Below are positions 12,275 to 20,478 of a DNA stretch of 64,000 nt, in pieces. The notes beneath the pieces were generated by a model. It saw nothing but the letters and a program-made list of their open reading frames with translations, made no database searches and had not been told where the DNA came from. How positions within the stretch are numbered: the first letter of the stretch is position 1; each line of letters starts with the position of its first letter. The stretch spans positions 1 through 64,000 of the forward strand of contig WKFI01000022.1 of NCBI GenBank assembly GCA_014872875.1, written 5' to 3'. Made by a program: the position numbers and the translations under genes. Source of the stretch: Paracoccaceae bacterium. GTDB taxonomy: Bacteria; Pseudomonadota; Alphaproteobacteria; Rhodobacterales; Rhodobacteraceae.

Positions 12275-13900
12275 TCATTGCTCCTTTCCGGTCGCGCGGC
12301 GTACGGCTGCGCGCAGTTGGGTTTCGTCAAAGCTGGGGCGGCGCGCGGCCACGTGCTGATCGGGACGGATCAGATAAACGGCGGACTCCGCTTCACCCAG
12401 GTAACGCTCTTTCAAAAGGTTGGTGGGATCGTTGTTGGCCGACAGGGCCAGACGTTTGACTGTAATGCCGTCTTCTTCGAAGCTCTCGGGCGCATCTGTA
12501 TCGATCGTCAACAGGATGAAGTCGTTGCCAAGCTTGGACAACAGGAACTCGTCTCCCAGCGGAACGTCCGGACAAGGAGAGCCCGGGCGAGTACGTTCAG
12601 GCCCGTCCAGCGCATCAGCCGAATTCAGCGGTGAACCGTCGTAAGTACAGGGAACCGACAGACGGCCAGAATTCACCATGGGGCGCGCAAATTCATAGTG
12701 TTCTGACAACGCTAGAACCGAGTCCCGCAACAGGGTGGACATCGCTGATTTCGGAGTGATGAAGTCGGTCGAGCGGGTCGAGTTCAGAATGTTCTCGTCG
12801 GCGCCGTGGATCCGTTCAAAGTTGTAGCTGTCCAGCAGGGCGTCGGGCGCTTTGCCAGCCATGACCAGTCCCAGTTTCCAACCTAGGTTGTCTACGTCCT
12901 GCATGCCCGAGTTCGCACCGCGGGCACCAAAGGGCGAAACCTGGTGTGCGGCATCGCCAGCAAAAAACACGCGGCCGTGGCGGAAGCTTTCCATACGCTT
13001 GCACTGGAAAGTGTAGATCGAGGACCAGACCATGTCGTATTCGACCCCACCCAGGAACGCGTCCAGACGGCGACGGATGTTTTCTTCTTTCAACTCTTCC
13101 TTTCGATCGACATCCCAGCCGATCTGGAAATCAACGCGCCAGACATCGTCGGGCTGACGGTGCAGAAGAACCGAAGCCCCTTCACCATGCGACGGTTCGA
13201 ACCAGAACCAGCGCTCGGTCGGGAAATCGACGTCACCTTTCATCTTGATATCTGCAATCAGGAAGCTGTCCTGAAAGACTTTGCCTGAAAAGTCGTAGCC
13301 CAACATTTCACGCAGTGGAGAGGAGGCGCCGTCGCAGCCGATCAGCCATTCGGCCTCGATCGTGTACTCTCCGTCAGGGGTCATCACGGTCAGAACAACG
13401 TGGTCGTCATGCACTTCGACATTGTCGATACGGTTCTTGCCGCGGATTTCGATAGGTGCGCCCTGAGCCTGCAGCTCTTCAAAGCGATCCAGCTGATAGC
13501 TTTCGTAATAGGGCTGCTGCAGATTGATGAAGGCGGGGTATTTGTGACCTTCCTCAGGCAACAGATTGAATTCAAATACCTTGTCGTCCTTGTGGAAAAC
13601 CTTCCCGACGTTCCAGACAACGCCTTTTTCCAACATCGGCTCGCCGCATCCATACCGGTCGGCGACTTCAAGGCAGCGCTTGGCAAAACAGATTGCGCGG
13701 CTTCCCATTCCCACACCTTCGTGGTCATCCAGAACCAGTGTCGGAATGCCCTGCAATCCCAGATCCAGAGCCGTAGCAATTCCGATCGGACCCCCTCCCA
13801 TTACGACCACAGGGTGACGTACGGGGGCACTTGCGTCCTGATCTGGGGATTTCTTGTAGGGGTAGCGCTTGTAAGCGAGCGTGTACCGGTCGTCAAACAT
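12275..13900 (-). CDS. FAD-dependent aromatic monooxygenase (MhpA/MhaA-like)
   Basis: 541 residues from an ATG at 13900 behind a strong GGAGGAG site. Class A flavin monooxygenase features: the Rossmann GxGxxG variant VVVMGGGPIGIATALDLG, the substrate/FAD-contacting GCDGASSPLREMLG (DG motif), and GRVFFAGDAAHQVSPFGARG (GD motif), then NSGMQDVDNLGWKL and a C-terminal thioredoxin-like domain. Such enzymes hydroxylate phenols, e.g. 3-(3-hydroxyphenyl)propionate. In this operon the useful product would be homogentisate, so 3-hydroxyphenylacetate 6-hydroxylase is the preferred reading. Confidence 0.85.
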   Translation of the reverse strand: MFDDRYTLAYKRYPYKKSPDQDASAPVRHPVVVMGGGPIGIATALDLGLQGIPTLVLDDHEGVGMGSRAICFAKRCLEVADRYGCGEPMLEKGVVWNVGKVFHKDDKVFEFNLLPEEGHKYPAFINLQQPYYESYQLDRFEELQAQGAPIEIRGKNRIDNVEVHDDHVVLTVMTPDGEYTIEAEWLIGCDGASSPLREMLGYDFSGKVFQDSFLIADIKMKGDVDFPTERWFWFEPSHGEGASVLLHRQPDDVWRVDFQIGWDVDRKEELKEENIRRRLDAFLGGVEYDMVWSSIYTFQCKRMESFRHGRVFFAGDAAHQVSPFGARGANSGMQDVDNLGWKLGLVMAGKAPDALLDSYNFERIHGADENILNSTRSTDFITPKSAMSTLLRDSVLALSEHYEFARPMVNSGRLSVPCTYDGSPLNSADALDGPERTRPGSPCPDVPLGDEFLLSKLGNDFILLTIDTDAPESFEEDGITVKRLALSANNDPTNLLKERYLGEAESAVYLIRPDQHVAARRPSFDETQLRAAVRRATGKEQ

Positions 13901-13985
13901 GGGTCTTCTCCTCCAAAATTTGGGCGCACTTCTCCTGACCACCGCCTCCGGTGGTGTCATCGCAACCCAATTTATTGCATTTTGG

Positions 13986-14021
13986 CCCTTGTGCGCTGAT
14001 CTAGGACAAGGCGCACAAGGG
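13986..14021 (-). other. Intercistronic 11-bp stem-loop
   Basis: CCCTTGTGCGC (13986-13996) and GCGCACAAGGG (14011-14021) form a perfect 11-bp stem with a 14-base loop, just after the MBL-fold gene and upstream of the flavin monooxygenase. No U-tract follows on the minus strand, so it looks more like an mRNA stabilising or processing element than a terminator; a DNA operator is also possible. Confidence 0.55.
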
Positions 14022-14033
14022 TATCATAACGAT

Positions 14034-14984
14034 TTAGCCTTGCAGGGCTTCCCACATCTCCAGATCGCGCTGGGCGGTCCAGATACGGGGGTGGGCGATC
14101 CCGCGCGCTTCGTCATAGGCGCGTGCCACATTGAACGGCAGGCAGTGTTCGTAGATTGCATAATCCGCGAATTTCGGATCGCACTCGGCACGAACTGCGT
14201 CCCATGCTTCTTTCAACGAACCTCCACGTGCGGCGATCTTCTGAACCGGACGATAGGTGCTTTCGACAAAGTCACGGGTGTTTTCGATGGCCTTGTTGAC
14301 CATGTCCTTGCCCACCAACGCATCGCCGCGGCCTGGAGCGATGGCGTCCACGTCATAGGCCTTGATGTTGTCCAACGTCTGGCCCCAATCGGCGAAATGC
14401 CCGTCACCACAGTAGCAGGCGGAGTGGTATTCCACGATGTCACCAGTGAACATGACGTTCTGATCTGGCACGTGGATCACCGCGTCGCCCGCAGTGTGGG
14501 CGCGACCGATCTGCTTGATGTCGACCCGGCGTTTGCCCAGGAACACGGTCATCTGATCGGTAAAGGTGGTGGTCGGATAGGTCAGGCCAGGGATGCTTTC
14601 GTGGCCTTCGAACAAGCGCGGGAAGCGCTGGAATTCACTGTCCCAATCCTCTTGGCCGCGTTCCAGCACCATGTTGTATGCGGTGTTCGACATGATCACT
14701 TGTTGCGCGCCAAAGGCACTGGCGCCCAGCACGCGCACGGCGTGATAATGGGTCAGCACGACATGTGTGATCGGCTTGTCTGTCACCGAACGCACGCATT
14801 CGATTACCTTGTTGGCCAGGCGCGGGGTAGCCTGCGCCTCGACGATCATCACACTGTCATCGCCGATGATCACGCCCGAGTTTGGGTCACCTTCGGCGGT
14901 AAAGGCGTAGAGACCGTCGCCGATTTCATCAAATGTGATCTTCTTTTCCGTCAGGTCCCCTTGGGACGCAAATGCTTTTGCCAT
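14034..14984 (-). CDS. MBL-fold metallo-hydrolase with altered metal motif
   Basis: 316 residues of metallo-beta-lactamase fold: GVIIGDDSVMIVEAQATPRLA, then VLTHYHAVRVLGA at the place of HxHxDH, then QIGRAHTAGDAVIHVP and FTGDIVEYHS. The first two His and the later H..D ligands remain, but the Asp and His of the second metal site are replaced by Val and Arg, so a single-metal or altered site is expected. It lies between fahA and the flavin monooxygenase; a thioesterase or lactonase role on a pathway intermediate is possible but not shown. Confidence 0.83.
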   Translation of the reverse strand: MAKAFASQGDLTEKKITFDEIGDGLYAFTAEGDPNSGVIIGDDSVMIVEAQATPRLANKVIECVRSVTDKPITHVVLTHYHAVRVLGASAFGAQQVIMSNTAYNMVLERGQEDWDSEFQRFPRLFEGHESIPGLTYPTTTFTDQMTVFLGKRRVDIKQIGRAHTAGDAVIHVPDQNVMFTGDIVEYHSACYCGDGHFADWGQTLDNIKAYDVDAIAPGRGDALVGKDMVNKAIENTRDFVESTYRPVQKIAARGGSLKEAWDAVRAECDPKFADYAIYEHCLPFNVARAYDEARGIAHPRIWTAQRDLEMWEALQG

Positions 14985-14996
14985 GGGTCGTGTTCC

Positions 14997-16256
14997 TTAT
15001 TCTACAGGCCAGTTGATGGCGGGCAGGATTTTCCCGGTGCAGTCGCCAAAGCCGATTGTAAAGCCGTTGCCGCGCGCATTGCCGCGCAGGGTCAGTGTGT
15101 CGCCATCTTCGATGAAGCCGCGGGTTTCACCGGTGTCGAGCGTGAAGGGTTCGCGCCCTGCCCAGCTCAGCTCCATCAGCGAGCCATACTCTTCGCGAAC
15201 CGGGCCCGAGATGGTGCCCGAGCCCAGAAGGTCACCGGTGTTCATGCCGCAGCCACCAATGGCATGGTGGCACAGTTGCTCGGCTGCGGAATAATACATC
15301 CGGCTGTAGTTCGTCTTGGCAATGACCGAGGCGCTTTCCGCACCTTCGGGCTGCATCAGAACTTCCAGCTCGATGTCGTAAAGACCGTCCTTGCTCCCGT
15401 CGAGGTAGGGCAGAAGCTCCTTGTCGCGCGCAGGTGTTGGCGCACGGAAGCTTTCTAGCGCGGCTGCCGTAACAATCCATGGAGAGATCGAGGTTCCGAA
15501 AGCCTTGCCCTGAAACGGGCCCAGCGGCTGGTATTCCCAACCCTGAATGTCGCGTGCGGACCAATCATTCAGAAGGACATAGCCAAAGATCATGGCGTCG
15601 GCCTGATCGACGGTGATCGGGTCGCCAAATTCCGAGCCGGTTCCGACGATGGCACCCATTTCCAGCTCGATATCCAGCCGCTTGCAGGCGCCAAAAGACG
15701 GGTTCTCCGCATCAGGGGCCTTCATCTGGCCGTTGGGGCGGCGGATCGGCGTACCCGAAACCACAACGGAAGACGCGCGCCCGTTATACCCGATCGGAAT
15801 GTGAAGCCAGTTGGCCGGGAGATCCGGAGATCCGCGCAGGATTGCACCCATGTTCTGGGCGTGCTGCTTGCCGGCATAGAAGTCGGTGTATTCGCTGACC
15901 GCAAAGGGCATGTGCAGTTCGGCATCAGCCTGCGGCACCAACAGCGCTTCGACCTTGTCCTGCGCATCCGAGCCTTCGCCCAGCAGGTCGGTCAGCCGAT
16001 TCCGCAGAGCGGCCCAAACAGCAGGGCCCTGCTCCATCAGGTCGTTCCAATACGGCACGTCGAACATCGGTTCATCACCAAGGGAGATGAGACCTTGGGC
16101 TTCGGCTTCGGCGACGTCCAGGATCATGTCACCAATCGCCACGCCGCAACGCGGGTCGGTATTTTCGGTCGAAAACACCCCGTAAGGCAGGTTGTTCAGG
16201 GGGAACGGGTGGTTGGCGTCGTTGGCTGAAGCCACCCAGGATTTCATCAGAGGCAT
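14997..16256 (-). CDS. fahA: Fumarylacetoacetase
   Basis: 419 residues. It hydrolyses 4-fumarylacetoacetate to fumarate and acetoacetate, the last step of homogentisate breakdown. The N-terminal SH3-like domain is followed by DFYAGKQHAQNMG with the catalytic His, the metal-binding DIELEMGA, and LLNDWSARDIQGWEYQPLG and GKAFGTSISPW, all family hallmarks. ATG at 16256 has GGAGAAAC before it; the upstream in-frame ATG at 16280 lacks a site. Confidence 0.95.
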   Translation of the reverse strand: MPLMKSWVASANDANHPFPLNNLPYGVFSTENTDPRCGVAIGDMILDVAEAEAQGLISLGDEPMFDVPYWNDLMEQGPAVWAALRNRLTDLLGEGSDAQDKVEALLVPQADAELHMPFAVSEYTDFYAGKQHAQNMGAILRGSPDLPANWLHIPIGYNGRASSVVVSGTPIRRPNGQMKAPDAENPSFGACKRLDIELEMGAIVGTGSEFGDPITVDQADAMIFGYVLLNDWSARDIQGWEYQPLGPFQGKAFGTSISPWIVTAAALESFRAPTPARDKELLPYLDGSKDGLYDIELEVLMQPEGAESASVIAKTNYSRMYYSAAEQLCHHAIGGCGMNTGDLLGSGTISGPVREEYGSLMELSWAGREPFTLDTGETRGFIEDGDTLTLRGNARGNGFTIGFGDCTGKILPAINWPVE

Positions 16257-16337
16257 TGTTTCTCCAAACTCTGGTCTCAACTCGGGATCAGGGGGCCCAG
16301 ATTTTTTGTGAAAATCTCAGACGTCCCCGGGATCAAT

Positions 16338-17693
16338 TCATTTCTTTCCGGGCGTGCCGTCGAATTTCTTTTCGAGGCTTGTCCAGCAATCGATATAGTC
16401 ATCCTGCAACGGGGCCTCATTTGCGGCAAATGCGGTCAAGTGCTGCGGGAAGCGGGTTTCGAACATGAAGGACATCGTATCCTCCAGCTTGTCCGGTCCA
16501 AGGTTCGAGTTCGAGGCTTTCTCGAACGCGTCCCGGTCGGGACCGTGCGGCAGCATCATGTTGTGCAAGGACACGCCTCCCGGCACGAACCCTTCCGGCT
16601 TGGCATCGTACTGACCATAAATGTTGCCCATCAGCTCGGACATGATGTTCTTATGATACCAAGGCGGACGGAACGTGTCTTCCATCACCATCCAGCGTTC
16701 GCGGAACAGGACAAAGTCGATATTGGCCGTGCCCGGCTGACCCGACGGCGCCGTCAGCACGGTAAAGATCGACGGATCCGGGTGATCGAACAGGATCGAA
16801 CCGACCGGGCAATAGGTGCGCAGGTCGTATTTATAGGGTGCGTAGTTGCCGTGCCAGGCAACCACGTCCAGCGGGCTCTGGTCGATCTTGGTCTGGTGAA
16901 ACTGGCCGCACCATTTGATTGTGACGGTCGAGGGCACTTCGCGGTCTTCAAACGCCGCCACTGGCGCCTTGAAGTCGCGCGGGTTGGCCATGCAGTTGGC
17001 ACCAATCGGGCCACGGCCCGGCAGGTCGAATTTCTGACCGTAGTTTTCGCAGACAAAGCCGCGGCAGGGGCCTTCAAGCACTTCTACCCGATAGACCAGA
17101 CCACGTGGAATGATGGCGATTTCCTTGGGTTCGACGTCAATGATCCCCAACTCGGTGGCAAAGCGCAAACGGCCTTCTTGTGGCACCACCAACAGTTCAC
17201 TGTCGGCCGAGAAGAAATAGTCATCCACCATGGAGTCGTTGACCAGATAGACATGGCTGGCCATGCCGACCTGAGTATTGACGTCGCCCGCGGTGGTCAT
17301 GGTGCGCATGCCGGTGATCCAGTTCAGCTTTTCCGCTGCATGCGGAACTGGGTTCCAGCGATACTGGCCAAGGCTGATCACATCGGGATCGACGCAGGGT
17401 GCGGATTTCCAATGCGGAACGTCGATCTTCTCGTATCGGGCCGAATGCTTGACGCTGGGGCGAATCCGATAACACCAGGTGCGCTCAGGTCCTTCGGCGG
17501 TAAAGGCGGTGCCGCTCAGCTGTTCGCCATAGAGGCCATAATTGCATTTCTGAGGGCTGTTCATCCCCTGCGGCAAAGCACCGGGCAGGGCCTCGGTCTC
17601 GAAATCATTCGCCCATCCGGGCATATATCCTTCATGTGGACCGGGCAGCGACGGGGCCTGGACCATCTGACGGGGGTCAGCTTGACGGTTCAT
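16338..17693 (-). CDS. hmgA: Homogentisate 1,2-dioxygenase
   Basis: About 451 residues. It opens the ring of homogentisate to maleylacetoacetate. Hallmarks are [16 protein letters not shown] near the N-terminus, [32 protein letters not shown], and [16 protein letters not shown] with iron-ligand residues. The ATG at 17693 has an AAGGA site at good spacing; the ATG at 17702 would abut it. It is the first gene of the operon, divergent from a MarR gene with a 75-bp shared promoter. Confidence 0.96.
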   Translation of the reverse strand: MNRQADPRQMVQAPSLPGPHEGYMPGWANDFETEALPGALPQGMNSPQKCNYGLYGEQLSGTAFTAEGPERTWCYRIRPSVKHSARYEKIDVPHWKSAPCVDPDVISLGQYRWNPVPHAAEKLNWITGMRTMTTAGDVNTQVGMASHVYLVNDSMVDDYFFSADSELLVVPQEGRLRFATELGIIDVEPKEIAIIPRGLVYRVEVLEGPCRGFVCENYGQKFDLPGRGPIGANCMANPRDFKAPVAAFEDREVPSTVTIKWCGQFHQTKIDQSPLDVVAWHGNYAPYKYDLRTYCPVGSILFDHPDPSIFTVLTAPSGQPGTANIDFVLFRERWMVMEDTFRPPWYHKNIMSELMGNIYGQYDAKPEGFVPGGVSLHNMMLPHGPDRDAFEKASNSNLGPDKLEDTMSFMFETRFPQHLTAFAANEAPLQDDYIDCWTSLEKKFDGTPGKK

Positions 17694-17730
17694 TTCGCGC
17701 ATTCCTTTTCTTTGGTGCTTGCTTCGGTAA

Positions 17731-17748
17731 TAGTTGATTTTGTAACTA
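17731..17748. promoter_or_regulatory. Candidate MarR operator between hmgA and marR
   Basis: TAGTTGATTTTGTAACTA carries 5-bp inverted arms (TAGTT / AACTA) around an 8-bp AT-rich centre. It lies in the 75-bp divergent promoter of hmgA and the MarR gene, where a MarR repressor would be expected to bind both promoters. Identified by symmetry and place only. Confidence 0.45.
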
Positions 17749-17768
17749 ACAAGGGAGAGGAGTCCAGA

Positions 17769-18206
17769 ATGTCAGAAAAAGATGACTTTGCTTTGCGGGA
17801 ATTCCTGCCCTTCCTGCTGAACCAGGCCGCCGAGGAAAGTTCCTTGTCTTTCCAGAAGGTATACCGCGACAGATATGGCATGTTGCGTACCGAATGGCGT
17901 GTTTTGTTCCATCTGGGAAATTACGGAGAGATGACTGCGAAAGAGATTTCCAAGCGGGCAATGATCCACAAAACCAAGATCAGCCGGGCCGTTCAGAAAC
18001 TGTCGGAAAAACGATTCGTTTCCCGGTTACGGGACGAAAACGACCGTCGTTCGGAACACCTGTCGCTAACACCGGCCGGCGAGGTAGCCTATCGCGATCT
18101 CAGAGAGGTTGCAGAAGACTATGACCGCAAACTGTCAGCGCAATTCACCAAGGAAGAAACGGTTTTGCTGCGCAAGATGCTGAGCCGTCTCGCCGGTTTG
18201 GAGTAA
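17769..18206 (+). CDS. MarR-family transcriptional regulator of the homogentisate operon
   Basis: 145 residues with the MarR winged helix: [37 protein letters not shown], then the wing with [18 protein letters not shown], where the DxRxxxxxLT motif is clear. ATG at 17769 follows GAGAGGAG. It is divergent from hmgA and is the only regulator next to the operon. It probably represses hmgA until an aromatic intermediate binds; the ligand is not known. Confidence 0.88.
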   Translation: MSEKDDFALREFLPFLLNQAAEESSLSFQKVYRDRYGMLRTEWRVLFHLGNYGEMTAKEISKRAMIHKTKISRAVQKLSEKRFVSRLRDENDRRSEHLSLTPAGEVAYRDLREVAEDYDRKLSAQFTKEETVLLRKMLSRLAGLE

Positions 18207-18277
18207 ACTGGCACAATCCGCCCCTGTTAATATCCCGGCGCGTTCCCATATGAAGCCGATAGAGTAAAAAGGATCAG

Positions 18278-19537
18278 ATGGCCGTGGCAACAGACCTTCA
18301 GGCAACGGCAGAGAAAACTGCTGAACCGCTTATTTCGTGGTTGATGGAGCAGGGGCTTCTGGGCGCAAGCCAGGCGGACCTGCTTCAAGGCTATTGTCAG
18401 AGAATGTCGGAGCTTGGCGTTGCGCTGTACCGGTTTCATCTGGCCCAAAGAGCCTTTCACCCGAAATTCGGCGGGATCGGATTCAATTGGACACATGCCG
18501 AAGGCCTGTCTCACCAGCATTATGAATATCGAGAAAGCCCGCGTGAAGAATGGCTGCGCAGCCCGTTCTATTACTATCTGACCAATGGCTTGGACGAGTT
18601 CCGGGCCAAGCTGGACACCGGCGAAGACCACAGTGCCTTTCCTCTGCTGGTCGAGTTGCAAGAGCGCGGAGCGACCGAGTACTTTGCGATGGGCCTGCTG
18701 TTCGAGGAGATTGAAACCGAGACCTATGACTCGACCCATGCGCCGGAGGGGATCATGGTGTCGTGGACCTGTGACCGATCTGGGGGATTCAGTGATCTGG
18801 AACTTGAGATCATCCGAACAACCTTGCCGTTCTTGGGGCTGTCCCTGAAATCGTCGTCGAACCGCCAGATGGCGGATGACCTGCTGAAGGTCTACCTTGG
18901 ACGAGACGCTGGCCGGCGCGTTCTGTCGGGTGAGATTCAACGGGGCTCGTCGCAACAGATCGACGCGGTGATCTGGTATTTCGACCTGACGGGCTTCACC
19001 AGTCTGGCCGAGCAGATCCCTGGCCCTGAATTGATCGCAATGCTGAACGATTACTTTGCGCTGGCGGTGGATGCGGTGCAGTCAAAAGGGGGCAATATCC
19101 TCAAATTCATGGGCGACGGCATGATGGCCATGTTCGACCTTGGCAGTATCGAGGAGGACGCTGCAGCGGCTCTGGAGGCGGCGATCCAGTTGCAAAGCGC
19201 CGTGCGCGTCCGCAATGCCGAACGTCAGAGTGAAGGGCTGCCGGTTACCGATTTCACCCTGGCGCTGCATGCCGGAGAAATCCTTTATGGCAATATCGGC
19301 GCCGAAAACCGGTTGGATTTCACAGTCATCGGGCCGACCGTCAACCTGACATCCCGGATATCGGGCATGCACCGGTCGGTGGGGCAAAGCATCATCGTGT
19401 CGGAACAGGTACAGCGTGCGGTCATGAAATCTGCGCAGGGTCTTCCTGCGCATGATTTGATCTCGCTGGGGCGTTACATGCTGCGCGGTGTGGCGGATCC
19501 GATTGAATTGTTCACGATTTATGAAGGCCGTGCCTGA
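18278..19537 (+). CDS. Adenylate/guanylate cyclase domain protein
   Basis: 419 residues, no membrane segment. An N-terminal sensory-like region (about 1-210) of unclear fold precedes a class III nucleotide cyclase domain: FDLTGFTSLAEQI with the first metal Asp at about 235, LNDYFALAVDAV, and GGNILKFMGDGMMAMF with the second metal Asp, then HAGEILYGNIGAENRLDFTV and GPTVNLTSRI. Both metal aspartates are kept, so it is probably active. Many roseobacter genomes have such cyclases with an N-terminal region of this type; substrate choice (ATP or GTP) cannot be read reliably. Confidence 0.85.
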   Translation: MAVATDLQATAEKTAEPLISWLMEQGLLGASQADLLQGYCQRMSELGVALYRFHLAQRAFHPKFGGIGFNWTHAEGLSHQHYEYRESPREEWLRSPFYYYLTNGLDEFRAKLDTGEDHSAFPLLVELQERGATEYFAMGLLFEEIETETYDSTHAPEGIMVSWTCDRSGGFSDLELEIIRTTLPFLGLSLKSSSNRQMADDLLKVYLGRDAGRRVLSGEIQRGSSQQIDAVIWYFDLTGFTSLAEQIPGPELIAMLNDYFALAVDAVQSKGGNILKFMGDGMMAMFDLGSIEEDAAAALEAAIQLQSAVRVRNAERQSEGLPVTDFTLALHAGEILYGNIGAENRLDFTVIGPTVNLTSRISGMHRSVGQSIIVSEQVQRAVMKSAQGLPAHDLISLGRYMLRGVADPIELFTIYEGRA

Positions 19538-19555
19538 CCGAAACGCTGACTGTCG

Positions 19556-20365
19556 TCAGATATCAACCTCGACACCAGGCAGGTTCACGGCTTTCAGCAT
19601 GTCGCGCAGTTCCTGCCGTGCGGCGATGTTCGAGATGTTGAGCTGTTTGACCCCAATGTCTTTCAAGTCCAGCAAAGTCAGGCCACGCGGGAACAATTCG
19701 CGAAAGATCACCCGCTCTGAAAATCCGGGTGCGACGCGGAATCCGATGCGTTTGGACAGCATGGTGATGGCGCGCTCCATCTTTTCCTTGTTGACCATGC
19801 GCTGAGTTCCGACCCGATTGCGGATCACGACCCAGTCGATCGGTTTCAAACCGGCTTGTGCCCGCAATTGCCGGGCATTCCAGACCATTTCCGAATAGAC
19901 AGATGGGCCCAGGATCTTTTCGCCCTTCTGATCGATATGGGCCAGAAGGTCGAAATCCACAAAGCTGTCGTTCAAAGGCGTGATCAGCGTGTCGGCCAGC
20001 GAATGAGCGACTTGGCTGAGACGTGTATGCGATCCCGGACAATCAATCAGGATGAAGTCATTATCCGGCTCCAACGTTGCGACCGCAGCGGACAGGCGGT
20101 GGTCATAGACGTTTTCACCCGGCTGAAGCGAGTTCGGGTCAATTTCGGGCAGGTCGTGGCATTCGACCATCGGCAGATCCAGGCCGGATTTCTGGCGGAA
20201 ATCTTCGCGGTTTTCCAGATACCGCCCCAGCGAGCGTTGTCGCAGGTCTAGGTCCAGCGCGCTCACCTTGTGGCCCAGACGCGCCAGTGCCGTGGCCACA
20301 TGCATCGAAACGGTGGATTTGCCCGCGCCGCCTTTTTCATTTCCGACGACGATAATATGCGCCAT
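19556..20365 (-). CDS. mipZ: MipZ-type ParA ATPase, division-site placement
   Basis: 269 residues. Deviant Walker A NEKGGAGKST (residues about 9-18), then ALDLDLRQRSLGRYLENR, which is characteristic of MipZ rather than plasmid ParA, and FILIDCPGSHTRLSQVAHS as Walker B. MipZ forms a polar gradient with ParB and inhibits FtsZ assembly away from midcell. The ATG at 20365 fits the family start. It converges with the cyclase gene. Confidence 0.9.
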   Translation of the reverse strand: MAHIIVVGNEKGGAGKSTVSMHVATALARLGHKVSALDLDLRQRSLGRYLENREDFRQKSGLDLPMVECHDLPEIDPNSLQPGENVYDHRLSAAVATLEPDNDFILIDCPGSHTRLSQVAHSLADTLITPLNDSFVDFDLLAHIDQKGEKILGPSVYSEMVWNARQLRAQAGLKPIDWVVIRNRVGTQRMVNKEKMERAITMLSKRIGFRVAPGFSERVIFRELFPRGLTLLDLKDIGVKQLNISNIAARQELRDMLKAVNLPGVEVDI

Positions 20366-20478
20366 TGCCCGTGATCCCTTGCTAACCGCGCTTCTACACG
20401 CTGTTGTTGGCGCCACTATATGTTGTGTCCTTCTTCAAGAAAAGCGGTCACGCGCGGGAAAGACACAACCAGCTTCAC

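Noticed and set aside
13881-15458. Long open frame on the plus strand, antisense to the MBL-fold and fahA genes
   Set aside because: It is the mirror of strongly coding minus-strand genes with clear motifs; its own translation shows no domain and it has no ribosome site.
16308-17768. Plus-strand open frame running in phase into the MarR gene
   Set aside because: The first 487 codons are antisense to hmgA; the MarR domain starts at the ATG at 17769 with a good ribosome site.
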